A DNA stretch of 53,877 bases, from positions 1 to 53,877 of the forward strand of contig JAQXCQ010000059.1 of assembly GCA_029251785.1 (NCBI GenBank), in the 5' to 3' direction. The notes beneath the pieces are model-generated. The model searched no databases, was not told where the DNA came from, and was given only the letters and a program-made list of their open reading frames with translations. Positions 16,409-25,272 of the stretch are shown in pieces. The DNA is from Maricaulis sp. (GTDB lineage Bacteria; Pseudomonadota; Alphaproteobacteria; Caulobacterales; Maricaulaceae). Position 1 is the first letter of the stretch; each line of letters begins with the position of its first letter. The translations under genes were made by a program, and so were the position numbers.

Positions 16409-16767
16409 TCTTTGACCAGCCCATGATCAGCTTGGGCTTTCTTCGTCAGCTTGGCGGCTATGAGGGCGTGTGCCTGCGCGATATAGGCTTTCAGTTCGCG
16501 ATCACAGAGCGCGCTGACCTGGTCGGCCTGGATCCACTTTGCGCGGGCAAGATAGGGGGCCGGGCGCAGACCCCGCTCTTGTCCGAGGAGCTCATAAGAC
16601 ATTTCCGAACACTTGAATGAAAATTTGGGAGGCTCGCCCTTGTCCCAACCTGCCGCGATGGCGAAAATTTTGCCACCGACTTTCCACACGGATGCCTCGC
16701 CCCACTGGATGACATTGGTCGTGGCGGCCAGGCTGGCGCAATAGGCGTCAAACTCCTCGCGCGTCAT
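16405..16767 (-). CDS. MmcQ/YjbR family protein
   Basis: The 120-residue protein from ATG 16767 (MTREEFDAYCASL) shows the CyaY-like MmcQ/YjbR fold pattern: VWKVGGKIFAIAAG, PKFSFKCSEMSYELL, GLRPAPYLARAKWIQ and a C-terminal helix with LKAYIAQAHALIAAKL. The family has been suggested to bind DNA, but no function is established. An upstream in-frame start at 16857 would overlap the GST gene by 86 bases and is rejected. The start lies four bases after the GST stop, so the two are co-transcribed. The stop overlaps that of the convergent PepSY gene by four bases. Confidence 0.85.
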   Translation of the reverse strand: MTREEFDAYCASLAATTNVIQWGEASVWKVGGKIFAIAAGWDKGEPPKFSFKCSEMSYELLGQERGLRPAPYLARAKWIQADQVSALCDRELKAYIAQAHALIAAKLTKKAQADHGLVKD

Positions 16768-16771
16768 CTGC

Positions 16772-17443
16772 CTAGCTTCCGAGGATTGTGTATTCGCCGC
16801 CGCGTTCCAGCGCCGCCATATAGGCTGGGCGGGCGTGGATTTTGTCCAGATAGGCATGTATTTTCACGTAACTGGCGTCGAGCCCGGCACGACCACGCAT
16901 CGCTTCAAGCGGGAAGCTCATTGCGATGTCAGCCCCGCTAAAATGATTGCCGGCGAACCAATCCCGACTGGCAAGTTCACTTTCGATATAATTTAGCAAG
17001 TTAGCGATTTCCGGGTCCACAAAATCGGTGTTGGCTTTGTTGGCGATCATTTTGGTGATCGGCTTTACGAAGAATGGGACCGGCGACGTGGCGATACGCT
17101 CCATGACAAGTTTGAGAAGGAGAGGCGACATCATCGACCCTTCGGCAAAGTGCAGCCAATAGGTATAGCGGCGGGCATCTTCCGTACCTGCCGTCAAACG
17201 TAGTTTCTCGCCGTAAGTATCGATGATGTACTCGATGATCGCACCGGTCTCGGCAACGGTGATGTCCCCGTCAGTGATCACGGGTGATTTGCCGAGTGGG
17301 TGCACCGCCTTCAAGTCTGCCGGTGCGCGCATCGTTTGTTCGTGGCGCATGTATTTTTTGATTTCGTATTGTAGCCCCAACTCCTCCAGCAGCCACAGGA
17401 CACGTTGGGATCGGGAATTGTTAAGATGGTGGACGGTGATCAT
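16772..17443 (-). CDS. glutathione S-transferase family protein
   Basis: The 223 residues begin with a thioredoxin-like domain (HHLNNSRSQRVLWLLEELGLQYEIKKY, then PLGKSPVITDGD and the glutathione-contacting ETGAIIEYI), followed by the helical C-terminal domain with NHFSGADIAMSFPLEA. The likely active-site Ser is in NSRSQR. The substrate cannot be told. It may detoxify electrophiles in the cytoplasm. It precedes the YjbR-like gene in one unit. The 232 bases upstream (17444-17675) show no gene. Confidence 0.9.
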   Translation of the reverse strand: MITVHHLNNSRSQRVLWLLEELGLQYEIKKYMRHEQTMRAPADLKAVHPLGKSPVITDGDITVAETGAIIEYIIDTYGEKLRLTAGTEDARRYTYWLHFAEGSMMSPLLLKLVMERIATSPVPFFVKPITKMIANKANTDFVDPEIANLLNYIESELASRDWFAGNHFSGADIAMSFPLEAMRGRAGLDASYVKIHAYLDKIHARPAYMAALERGGEYTILGS

Positions 17444-17675
17444 TTGTCATGCCTTGCGCTGGTGCCATTGGATGCGCTGTTCTTCAGGCAATCGAATTGC
17501 TTGGCAAGTCACAACTTCGATATCAGTGGTTTCTGTCAGGGGCAGACATAAAAATGGCGCTGGACCGATTTGGACAATACGGTCGCAGCGCCATCTAAAG
17601 TGCCGTCAAGGGCTTGGCCATAAGCCGGGTGACGACGGGGTGTTTGTTGCCCCCCAAGGAGGCGGTTTTATCGGC

Positions 17676-18464
17676 TCAGATATCGGCCCAAGAGACCGAA
17701 ACACCGAGTTGGTCGAAGACTTCACTCCAATATCGTCTCAGGGCTCCGCGTTGTTCTGTTTCCCAACTATTGCGAGGGATCAAACGGATGCGGATTGAGA
17801 CGCCGCGCATATTGTCGCCATAGGTTTCACGAATGGCATTTGCGACGGTCCTGGCCGACGGAACGCGCTGGCTAAAGGAGCCGCGACCGCGTCCATAGAC
17901 GGTAAAGATATCGGAGTTCTGGAGCATGTCGGAGACTAGGACGATCCGGCGTGACGGCACTGTGCGGTCAAAACTGGGGTCCTGGGTCAGTCGCGCCAGG
18001 GCTTCGATAATCGGGCTGTTTGGTGCGTCCTTCGGCGTCACCAGATCAGCCAGCGCCCGATCCAAAGGATCGGAGAAAAGAGCCTCATACCGGGCTTGAA
18101 CCCGGTCGGGGTTGCGATAGAGCGGGTTGACCTGCGCGCCGGCCCCTGGATTACACAGAGAGAAACGGTTGGTATTGCGCAATTGCCCGCTTGCATTCAG
18201 TTCGTACAAGGAGAGACGTTCTCCGACTGACAGCAGACCGCGTTCCGCGAGGATTAGGTCTGAAATAGTTTCCGCCTGGCGCGGGGAGTAGAGATCGGTC
18301 TTATCGATCACCACCACCCGGTGGGGAGGAATTTCGCCAACCATACAGAGTGTCTGGCTGTCGTAATCTGCCGGCTTTAGTACGAAGCCCATATAGCTGA
18401 TCCCTGCGAGGATGCCCCCGATAATCAGCAAATTGAATATTCCCAGTAAGTCGCGTCCGGACAT
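17676..18464 (-). CDS. membrane-anchored protein with a von Willebrand A-like pattern
   Basis: I do not recognise a named family. One membrane helix is visible at residues about 8-28 (LGIFNLLIIGGILAGISYMGF), with the rest likely outside the cytoplasm. VVVIDKTDLYS (about 50-60), an SLYELN strand and IVLVSDMLQNSD (about 175-186) resemble the alternating hydrophobic strands and acidic loops of VWA/Rossmann domains, with a partial DxT/D metal site. The upstream neighbour (18512-19462) is a polytopic membrane protein on the same strand with a 47-base gap. The two probably form a membrane complex. The function is unknown. Confidence 0.7.
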   Translation of the reverse strand: MSGRDLLGIFNLLIIGGILAGISYMGFVLKPADYDSQTLCMVGEIPPHRVVVIDKTDLYSPRQAETISDLILAERGLLSVGERLSLYELNASGQLRNTNRFSLCNPGAGAQVNPLYRNPDRVQARYEALFSDPLDRALADLVTPKDAPNSPIIEALARLTQDPSFDRTVPSRRIVLVSDMLQNSDIFTVYGRGRGSFSQRVPSARTVANAIRETYGDNMRGVSIRIRLIPRNSWETEQRGALRRYWSEVFDQLGVSVSWADI

Positions 18465-18511
18465 TGCCCCCTCCGTCTTTGCGCTTGTTAACCATGCTTA
18501 GCATTGCATGA

Positions 18512-19462
18512 TCAGGCTGTCTCTTCCTCCTCAGCCTTTTCGCCGGCGAGATCTTCGGCTGGGCCAGCCAGGACGCGACAAATCTCGCTATGGAGCGCTA
18601 GCGCTTCCAGAACTTTTTGCTCTGGCAGGTGAGCGCTGCGTTTTGTGGAAATTGAAGCTTCCAATTCCAGTGACGCGGCTTCCAGGCGACGTGTTGCGCC
18701 TCCATAGCCAGGAATTGCGTCATCAAATGTGCGCCCTTTGAAGGCCGCAATGACAGCAAATGTAACGCCGAGAATGAGCAACAGCAAAGCTTCAAGAGTC
18801 TGGAACCCCATTGGATTTGACAATGCTGTGGAGACGGGGCTCAGGATTTCCCCGGTTGTTTCTGATCCACCCAGCGCAAGTGTGGCGGAGTTGATTTCCA
18901 GCAAATCGCGATAGTGGGCAGCGGTCAGATTCAGTCCAAACAAGGCGAGCGCTGTGACGCCAATCCCGGCGATTGCCAGAATACCGGAAACGGTCTGCTT
19001 CCAGCTCGCATTGGTGCGAAAGTTCGACAAATTACGAACGCCCAAAAACCCGATTAGAAAGAAGGCCGCGATAACATTCGTAAAGGACACGGTGATCGCC
19101 TGTAACCAACCACCAAGCAGACCCAGATCTGAACCTGTTGAGAAGAAGTAGGCGTTTGCCATGCCTTCAAACAGAACCAAGCCTGCAAGGATGGAAAAAT
19201 GCAATATGTGTGATTTTGGATAAATCGCCGAGCGATCCGTAATGTTCCACTTCTGACGGAAATTCCGCAGATCATCGCGGCGAGCTTCTGCAATAGCGGA
19301 TGCCTTGTTCAGCGCGATGGTCTGTTCGGTAACAGAGCTGTCCGGGCTCTGGTTTCCGAGTGAAAACATGGATGCCAGTCCGCGGGACCGTGCAGGTGCA
19401 GGTTCGATGTCGCCTCTAACAGCTTCATTGCGGACTTCAGTCGTTGTTTCTTGTAAGGCCAT
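18512..19462 (-). CDS. polytopic membrane protein of unknown function
   Basis: The protein (316 aa) has about 80 polar N-terminal residues, four hydrophobic segments (SILAGLVLFEGMANAYFF, AITVSFTNVIAAFFLIGF, VSGILAIAGIGVTALALFGL, LEALLLLILGVTFAVIAAF) and a Glu-rich C-terminal tail with coiled-coil character (ARRLEAASLELEAS, then EDLAGEKAEEEETA). I recognise no family. It is transcribed just ahead of the VWA-like protein. ATG 19462 is preceded by a purine run AGGGGGGG about seven bases upstream. Pairing of a small TM channel-like protein with a VWA-like partner is inference from position. Confidence 0.7.
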   Translation of the reverse strand: MALQETTTEVRNEAVRGDIEPAPARSRGLASMFSLGNQSPDSSVTEQTIALNKASAIAEARRDDLRNFRQKWNITDRSAIYPKSHILHFSILAGLVLFEGMANAYFFSTGSDLGLLGGWLQAITVSFTNVIAAFFLIGFLGVRNLSNFRTNASWKQTVSGILAIAGIGVTALALFGLNLTAAHYRDLLEINSATLALGGSETTGEILSPVSTALSNPMGFQTLEALLLLILGVTFAVIAAFKGRTFDDAIPGYGGATRRLEAASLELEASISTKRSAHLPEQKVLEALALHSEICRVLAGPAEDLAGEKAEEEETA

Positions 19463-19661
19463 GGCCGGCCCCCCCTGTGTTGATGTGTCTGAATCGACAC
19501 TGACAACATGGTTAAAGACGAATTGTGGCGGACAATTGGGCAGATATGGACGATTTGGGGATCAAATGTGGCCGAACGGGCCCTGTTTGGTTGATCTGGC
19601 GTTCATCTTTACTCAAAGTGCCCCCCGCTTCGTTTTTATTTGATCGCGAATTGGGGGCATT

Positions 19662-21428
19662 ATGGGAAAATCAGGTTCATCGCGGCGCGCTTTGCTGAAG
19701 GGCACTGCGTTTGCAACGCTCAGCGCGGGACTGGCTGGATGCACATCGTCGGCCGAGCGCGTGGTTGAACGCGTGGCTCCCGTCGATCAAGGTGGCGCTG
19801 TTGATCGTGATGAGATCAGCACGGAAACTATCGCCCACGCAGAGCGCCTGTTTGATGTCTCTTATACCCATTCAGAGCGCGAGCAAATCGTTTCCGTTAT
19901 TGATGATTACATCAGTATGGCGACCCGCCTGCGATTGGTAGAGAAGCCGAATTCGCTCGCTCCAGCCTGTGTTTTTGATCCAAGACTGCCGGGTCGGACT
20001 TATCGGGCGCAAGGTAATAATCTTGTGCGCTCAAACGAAAACCCGGGCCCACTCCCGGCCGATGATGTCAGTATTGCTTATGCTGCGGTCTGGCAGCTTT
20101 CTGCCTGGATTGCGAGAGGCGACATTTCCTCCCGTCGCTTGACCGATATTTATCTGTCTCGAATTGCTCGTTTCGACCGGCAATTATCCTGTTTTGTCAC
20201 TGTGACTGCGGATATTGCGCGCGCTGAAGCTGATCGATGTGATGTCGAATTGGCTGCAGGACGCAATCGCGGACCGTTGCACGGCATACCCTATGGCATG
20301 AAAGACATCATTGATGTGGCGAATGTTGCATCTACCTGGGGGGCCACACCGTATCGGAATCGCATCGCGGAAGAGGATGCGCGCGTGACGGTTATGTTGC
20401 GAGAGGCAGGCGCTGTTCTTCTCGGGAAAACGACAGCCGGTGCCATTGCCTACGGCGAGCGCTGGTTTGATGGAATTACGCGCAACCCTTGGAATATCGA
20501 GGAAGGCTCATCCGGGTCGAGTGCTGGCTCTGGTTCGGCGACAGGAGCGGGCCTGGTCGGGTTTGGTATTGGTACGGAAACGCTAGGGTCTATCGTATCA
20601 CCGGCCAATCGATGTGGGACGACAGGGTTGCGCCCGACTTTTGGCCGTGTTTCGCGGAGTGGCGCGATGGCCTTGTGCTGGTCTCTGGACAAGATCGGTG
20701 CGCTGACCCGGTCGGTAGAAGACACCGCTTTCGTCCTGAAGGCGATCAATGGGCATGACCATCGGGACCCGGGGTCCATCGAGACGGGCTTCGAGGCTGA
20801 TATGAATGCCAGCGTGGCGGGGATGCGTGTGGGCTGGAACCCGACTTGGTTTGAAAACGCGACGGATGCGGACCGGGCGGCATTGGCTGCGGCTCGGGAT
20901 GCGGGCGTTGAGCTGGTAGAGGTGACATTGCCAGATCTACCGTATGGTTCGCTCCTCATTTCCCTCTATGCCGAGGCAGCAGCGGCGTTTGAAGAGCTTA
21001 CGCTAAACGATGCGGACGACAGCATGGTCTGGCAAGAGCCCAATGCCTGGCCAAATACATGGCGCAGTTCACGGTTTCTGTCGGCTGTTGACCTGGTGAA
21101 TTCGGACCGTCTGCGACGCCAGGTAATGGACGTGATGGATGAAGTGTTTTCTGAGGTCGACGTGTTGATCGGGCCAAATTTTGTGGCAGGGCTTCTGGTG
21201 ATCACCAATTATACTGGGCACCCACAACTCGCATTTCGGTCCGGGTTTTCCGAACAAGAAACGCGATCGCTGTCCGGCGAAAATGCCTCCAACGGATCCA
21301 CACATCGCGTGCCGCAGACGACAAGTCTTTGGGGTGGGCTATTTGAAGACGGGCGGATTCTTACATTGGGACGTGAGATTGAGAGGCGTCTCGCGGTTGC
21401 GGATGAACGCCCGCCGAATTTTGATTGA
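19662..21428 (+). CDS. exported amidase (amidase-signature family) with lipobox
   Basis: The N-terminus combines a twin-arginine start (SSRRALLKG) and a lipobox LAGC at residues 24-27, so the enzyme is probably a periplasm-facing lipoprotein. The amidase-signature triad is visible: K214 in YGMKDIID, the Gly/Ser-rich loop with the cis-Ser (EGSSGSSAGSGSATGAGL, about 281-298) and the nucleophile S310 in GTETLGSIV. About 130 residues precede the catalytic domain. It hydrolyses an amide bond in an unknown substrate; GatA is excluded by the export signal. A GST gene follows 15 bases after its stop. Confidence 0.9.
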   Translation: MGKSGSSRRALLKGTAFATLSAGLAGCTSSAERVVERVAPVDQGGAVDRDEISTETIAHAERLFDVSYTHSEREQIVSVIDDYISMATRLRLVEKPNSLAPACVFDPRLPGRTYRAQGNNLVRSNENPGPLPADDVSIAYAAVWQLSAWIARGDISSRRLTDIYLSRIARFDRQLSCFVTVTADIARAEADRCDVELAAGRNRGPLHGIPYGMKDIIDVANVASTWGATPYRNRIAEEDARVTVMLREAGAVLLGKTTAGAIAYGERWFDGITRNPWNIEEGSSGSSAGSGSATGAGLVGFGIGTETLGSIVSPANRCGTTGLRPTFGRVSRSGAMALCWSLDKIGALTRSVEDTAFVLKAINGHDHRDPGSIETGFEADMNASVAGMRVGWNPTWFENATDADRAALAAARDAGVELVEVTLPDLPYGSLLISLYAEAAAAFEELTLNDADDSMVWQEPNAWPNTWRSSRFLSAVDLVNSDRLRRQVMDVMDEVFSEVDVLIGPNFVAGLLVITNYTGHPQLAFRSGFSEQETRSLSGENASNGSTHRVPQTTSLWGGLFEDGRILTLGREIERRLAVADERPPNFD

Positions 21429-21443
21429 GGAAGAATAACCACT

Positions 21444-22073
21444 ATGAAGTTGTATGATTATGCAAAAGCCCCAAACCCTCGGCGCGCGAGAATGGTCTTC
21501 GCGGAGAAACGCGTGGACGTGGAGCGCATTGAAATTGATCTCGGTGCCAAGGCTCAGTTTGAGGATGCGTTCCGAAGCATAAATCCGCGATGCACCGTGC
21601 CGGCATTGGAGCTCGACGACGGTACACTGCTCACTGAGAACTCCTCGATCGTCCGATTTATGGAAGAAACATATCCGGAACCGCCATTATTAGGCCGAAC
21701 ACCGTTGGAAAAGGCTTTGGTTGCTGAATGGACAACCCGCGTTGAATGGGAAGGTCTGATGGGCGTTGCAGAGGCGTTGCGAAACACATCACGTTTTTTT
21801 AAGGATGCGGCAATCACCGGAACACAGCCTTATCCGCAATTACCTGAACTGGCAGAGCGCGGTCGCCATCGGGCTGAAGCGTTTTTTGCTGTGCTCGATG
21901 CGAGGTTAGCCGACAGTGCCTATTTGGCCGGGGGGCAATTCAGTGCCGCAGATATTGTTGGATTTGTGTTCATAGATTTCTCGGCCTGGATCAAACTCAG
22001 ACCCAATTCTGACCTGGTGCATTTGGCCGCGTGGTACGATGCGATTGCGGCGCGGCCCAGCGCGTCCGCCTAG
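21444..22073 (+). CDS. glutathione S-transferase family protein
   Basis: The 209-residue product has the N-terminal thioredoxin-like domain (YDYAKAPNPRRARMVFAEKRVDVERIEIDL, then CTVPALELDDGTLLTENSSIVRFME, with the glutathione-binding Glu-Asn-Ser) and a helical domain with YLAGGQFSAADIVGFVFIDF. It follows the amidase by 15 bases on the same strand with AGGAAG before ATG 21444. Its end overlaps the convergent nitrilase stop by four bases. Substrate unknown. Confidence 0.92.
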   Translation: MKLYDYAKAPNPRRARMVFAEKRVDVERIEIDLGAKAQFEDAFRSINPRCTVPALELDDGTLLTENSSIVRFMEETYPEPPLLGRTPLEKALVAEWTTRVEWEGLMGVAEALRNTSRFFKDAAITGTQPYPQLPELAERGRHRAEAFFAVLDARLADSAYLAGGQFSAADIVGFVFIDFSAWIKLRPNSDLVHLAAWYDAIAARPSASA

Positions 22074-23017
22074 CTCGTTTTTCGGGCGAGCCTAACCGGC
22101 GGGTAGACTTGTTGATCCTTCAAGGTCAATCGAAACAGATCTGGTCGGGAATAATGGCCGGCCGCATCGCAGGCCATTTTCGCTTTGCGAACCTCATTCA
22201 AATCCGCTCGCGCTAGCAGGATCGTTTCACCATCTGCGGGGCCGGCGATAATCTCGCCACGTGGGTCTATTATGACACTTTGACCGGTGTGCTCATAGGC
22301 GCTAAGCGCCTTAAAATGCTCGGGTACGTGCTCATCGAGACGCAGACCTGCTGGTGCAATGACATAAGCAGCGGCCTGGCTGGCGAAGGCGCGGGATAAT
22401 AGCACCTGGCGTGACCATACCGGGTCGCTGGGGGCGGTTTGTGGTTCTCTTCCCGGCCAGGCAGCAATATGGATCTGTGTGTTTTGGCAGATGAGAGAAT
22501 AGCCCGGCAGAACGATATTGTGTTCCCAGCAATTCAATCCTGAGAGGCGTCCATATTCCCGCTGATGAACAGCAAGACCTTTGCTATCGCCATCCGCCCA
22601 AATTGAGCGTTCGTGGTGTGTAGGCTTAAGTTTTCGGTGGCGACCGAGAACTTGGCCATCGTTGCTGATGAAGACAAGGCTGGCGTAGATCGAGCTTTCA
22701 GTCGCTGGATCAAGTTCGGCAATTCCAATAACGACGTCAATATTGGCGGTTTTGGCTGCCGCGCAGATCTGCGCAATTTCCGGACCTTCCAGACTGACGG
22801 CGTTTTCCAAGTATAGAGCCGCCGCTTCCCACCATAAGTCGCTCAGCGGAGCCTCGATGAAGAACGGATAGCCGGGCAACCAGGTTTCGCCGAATGCGGC
22901 GATGTTTGCCCCTTTTGCTGCGGCTTCGGCAATCAAGGTGCAGGCTTTGTCAGTGCTGGCTTGTTTGTCAAAGAATACCGGAGCGGCCTGTACGGCTGCA
23001 AGGATTGTCTCGGTCAT
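22070..23017 (-). CDS. carbon-nitrogen hydrolase, nitrilase type
   Basis: The Glu-Lys-Cys triad of the nitrilase superfamily is visible: E44 in FGETWLPGYP, the lysines of HRKLKPTHHER (129/131) and C163 in GLNCWEHN. CWEH with the long KLKPTHHER motif is the branch-1 (true nitrilase) signature, so it probably converts a nitrile to a carboxylic acid and ammonia; the natural substrate cannot be told. Length 315 aa is normal. ATG 23017 overlaps the TGA of the S9 peptidase gene as ATGA, so the two are translationally coupled. Confidence 0.92.
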   Translation of the reverse strand: MTETILAAVQAAPVFFDKQASTDKACTLIAEAAAKGANIAAFGETWLPGYPFFIEAPLSDLWWEAAALYLENAVSLEGPEIAQICAAAKTANIDVVIGIAELDPATESSIYASLVFISNDGQVLGRHRKLKPTHHERSIWADGDSKGLAVHQREYGRLSGLNCWEHNIVLPGYSLICQNTQIHIAAWPGREPQTAPSDPVWSRQVLLSRAFASQAAAYVIAPAGLRLDEHVPEHFKALSAYEHTGQSVIIDPRGEIIAGPADGETILLARADLNEVRKAKMACDAAGHYSRPDLFRLTLKDQQVYPPVRLARKTS

Positions 23018-25062
23018 TGCGGAACTGTCCTTTGTGCCGGGTCATGCATTTCAAACCAGCGGAGAATTTCTGCGACTTTGGTCAGCAGACGACTTGGCCG
23101 GGAATTCGAAATTCCGTGATAGGAATCGGGGAGAACAACCAATCGGGATGGCACGCCCTGCAGCCTCAACGCCGCATAGTATTGATCGGTTTCTGAGCGC
23201 GGTGTGCGAAGGTCCGAGCCGCCGACCATCATCAGGGTCGGTGTCGTGACATTTCCAACGAGCGAAAGCGGAGATCGGCGCCAATACTCGCCGGGGTCTT
23301 CCCAGGGCGCACTGGCGAACCAGTATCGATAGAAAAATTGCGGTAGATCGGAGTGCAGCACAAAGCTGGACCAGTTGATGACGGGTTTGACAACTGCAGA
23401 GGCGGCAAATCGGTCGGTATTTCCGATAATCCAGGCGGTCAAAACGCCACCGCCAGATCCACCGGTCACAAACAGGCGCTCCTCATCAATGAAGCCGCGG
23501 TCGATCATCGTATCGACACCGCCCATTAGGTCGTCGTAATCATTGCCGGGATAATCATGATGAATAAGGTTGGCAAATTCGTAGCCATAGCTGGTTGATC
23601 CGCGGGGGTTTGTATAGAGAACCACGTAACCGGCCGCCGCCATGAGCTGGAGTTCCGCTGAGAAAACCGGTCCGTAGGCCGTGAACGGGCCTCCGTGAAT
23701 TTCGAGGATTAGCGGATATGTTCGATCTGGGTCAAATCGCGGTGGATATAAGACCCATCCTTGTATTTGACGGCCATCATGGGGAGATCGCCATATTATT
23801 TCTTCTACCGGAGAAACATATCGATTAGCGAGCGCATCCTCATTAAGCCGTGTAATCATATTCAAGCCGGACCGTCGCGTACCGGAGGCGAGTTCTGAAG
23901 GCCGCGTTGGTGATGCAAGCGTGGCGGCGATGCGCCCGTTGTTCGCAACACTGAATTCACCGCCAGAATAGGGGCGTCCAAATGTACTACCGCCCAACCC
24001 GCCCTCTATGACGTCGATACGCCCATCCAAACTCACCAACGCCAACCTGGTCCGTCCGTGATCATCATATTGGACATAGATGCCGCGACCGTCTGAGGCC
24101 CAGATTGGCGAGGCGACCGAGCGATCCAGATCCAGGGTCAATGCGCGGGCTTGTGTGCCATCGGCATTGGCGACGTAAAGCAGCGTGTTGTGATAGCCCA
24201 TGCGCTGGTCGTCATAGCCAGTATAGGCGATGCGTTGTCCGTTGGGAGAGACCCGGGGAGATGTGTCTGGGCCGATCCTGTTGGTGAGTTGACGAATGCG
24301 GCCAGTTTCCAGATCGACTCTGTGCAGTTCGCTATCGGGAGCCGCCGTGCCGGAATTTGGGCGACGGTCGGCGGAAAAAATTATCGCTGTGCCGTCGGCT
24401 GTCCACGAAAAGTCGCTGCTGGCACCAGCATCGTCTGTTGTGATTAGCACGGGCGCACCACCCTGAGCGTCGACGACGAACAATTGCTGTGATCCAGGAG
24501 GTAAGTTCCCGACAGCATCGACGCGGTAAAACAGTCGGTCTTCAACCTGAGCCGACTCGGCCCACTCGGCCCCGGGCGGAGAGGCAGGCAAAGCGGCTGG
24601 AGCTACTCCAGGCTGAAGAACGTAAGCGGAATAAGCCAGTTGACTGCCATTGGGCGACCAGCTCAAGCCACCACCACCACCTTGTAATTGGGCAATTTCA
24701 GCGTCGCGGCCGTCAGCCATCCAATACATGCGTATGGCGGAATATTCTGGGCCATTTGCGATGTACGCAAGACGATCACCACTGGGTGACCAGCGCGGGG
24801 ATGACGCGGTGTTCTCGCCTGTTGCGATCGGTAGATGGTTGCGTCCATCGAAATCCACCATCCACAAGCTGCCCCGCGTTTGATCCCGAGAAATGTCGTT
24901 TGAGCGCCGCACATAGGCGATATGATCGCCGGAGGGCGATATGCGGGGAGACGAGGCTGCCTCGAGCGCGAATGTATCAAGAGGTTGCAGGGGCGGAAGG
25001 TCTTGAGCGGCAGTCGCCGGGCTATACGCCAGCACGGCACAAAAAATAGCTGTTCTCATCAT
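23014..25062 (-). CDS. S9 family serine peptidase (dipeptidyl/acylaminoacyl peptidase type)
   Basis: A signal peptide (MMRTAIFCAVLAYSPATAAQ) precedes a seven-bladed TolB/WD40-like propeller (repeats such as SPRWSPSGDRLAYIA and SPRVSPNGQRIAYTG) and a C-terminal alpha/beta hydrolase. The catalytic triad is in GGSGGGVLTAW (Ser), GGSDLRTP (Asp) and DSYHGIS (His). At 682 aa this is a complete periplasmic peptidase. It is the first gene of a coupled pair with the nitrilase. The 210 bases upstream form a divergent promoter region with the TonB receptor gene. Peptide uptake and use together with that receptor is inference. Confidence 0.94.
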   Translation of the reverse strand: MMRTAIFCAVLAYSPATAAQDLPPLQPLDTFALEAASSPRISPSGDHIAYVRRSNDISRDQTRGSLWMVDFDGRNHLPIATGENTASSPRWSPSGDRLAYIANGPEYSAIRMYWMADGRDAEIAQLQGGGGGLSWSPNGSQLAYSAYVLQPGVAPAALPASPPGAEWAESAQVEDRLFYRVDAVGNLPPGSQQLFVVDAQGGAPVLITTDDAGASSDFSWTADGTAIIFSADRRPNSGTAAPDSELHRVDLETGRIRQLTNRIGPDTSPRVSPNGQRIAYTGYDDQRMGYHNTLLYVANADGTQARALTLDLDRSVASPIWASDGRGIYVQYDDHGRTRLALVSLDGRIDVIEGGLGGSTFGRPYSGGEFSVANNGRIAATLASPTRPSELASGTRRSGLNMITRLNEDALANRYVSPVEEIIWRSPHDGRQIQGWVLYPPRFDPDRTYPLILEIHGGPFTAYGPVFSAELQLMAAAGYVVLYTNPRGSTSYGYEFANLIHHDYPGNDYDDLMGGVDTMIDRGFIDEERLFVTGGSGGGVLTAWIIGNTDRFAASAVVKPVINWSSFVLHSDLPQFFYRYWFASAPWEDPGEYWRRSPLSLVGNVTTPTLMMVGGSDLRTPRSETDQYYAALRLQGVPSRLVVLPDSYHGISNSRPSRLLTKVAEILRWFEMHDPAQRTVPQ

Positions 25063-25272
25063 TCTGCAATCCCCACATTTTAGTAACGACCATCAGACTT
25101 CTTTTTCGATCGGGAAGCGAGTCTCAATTTTGGTGTTGATCGGTGACGTTTTCGAACGTGAACAGGGTTCACTTCGCGCATGAATAATGGTTAATGTTGA
25201 AAACGAACACGGCATTGCGCTGTGACATTTTTGGCCAGGCGAGAGTACTGGTGATCGGTTAGGGAGTAAGAA

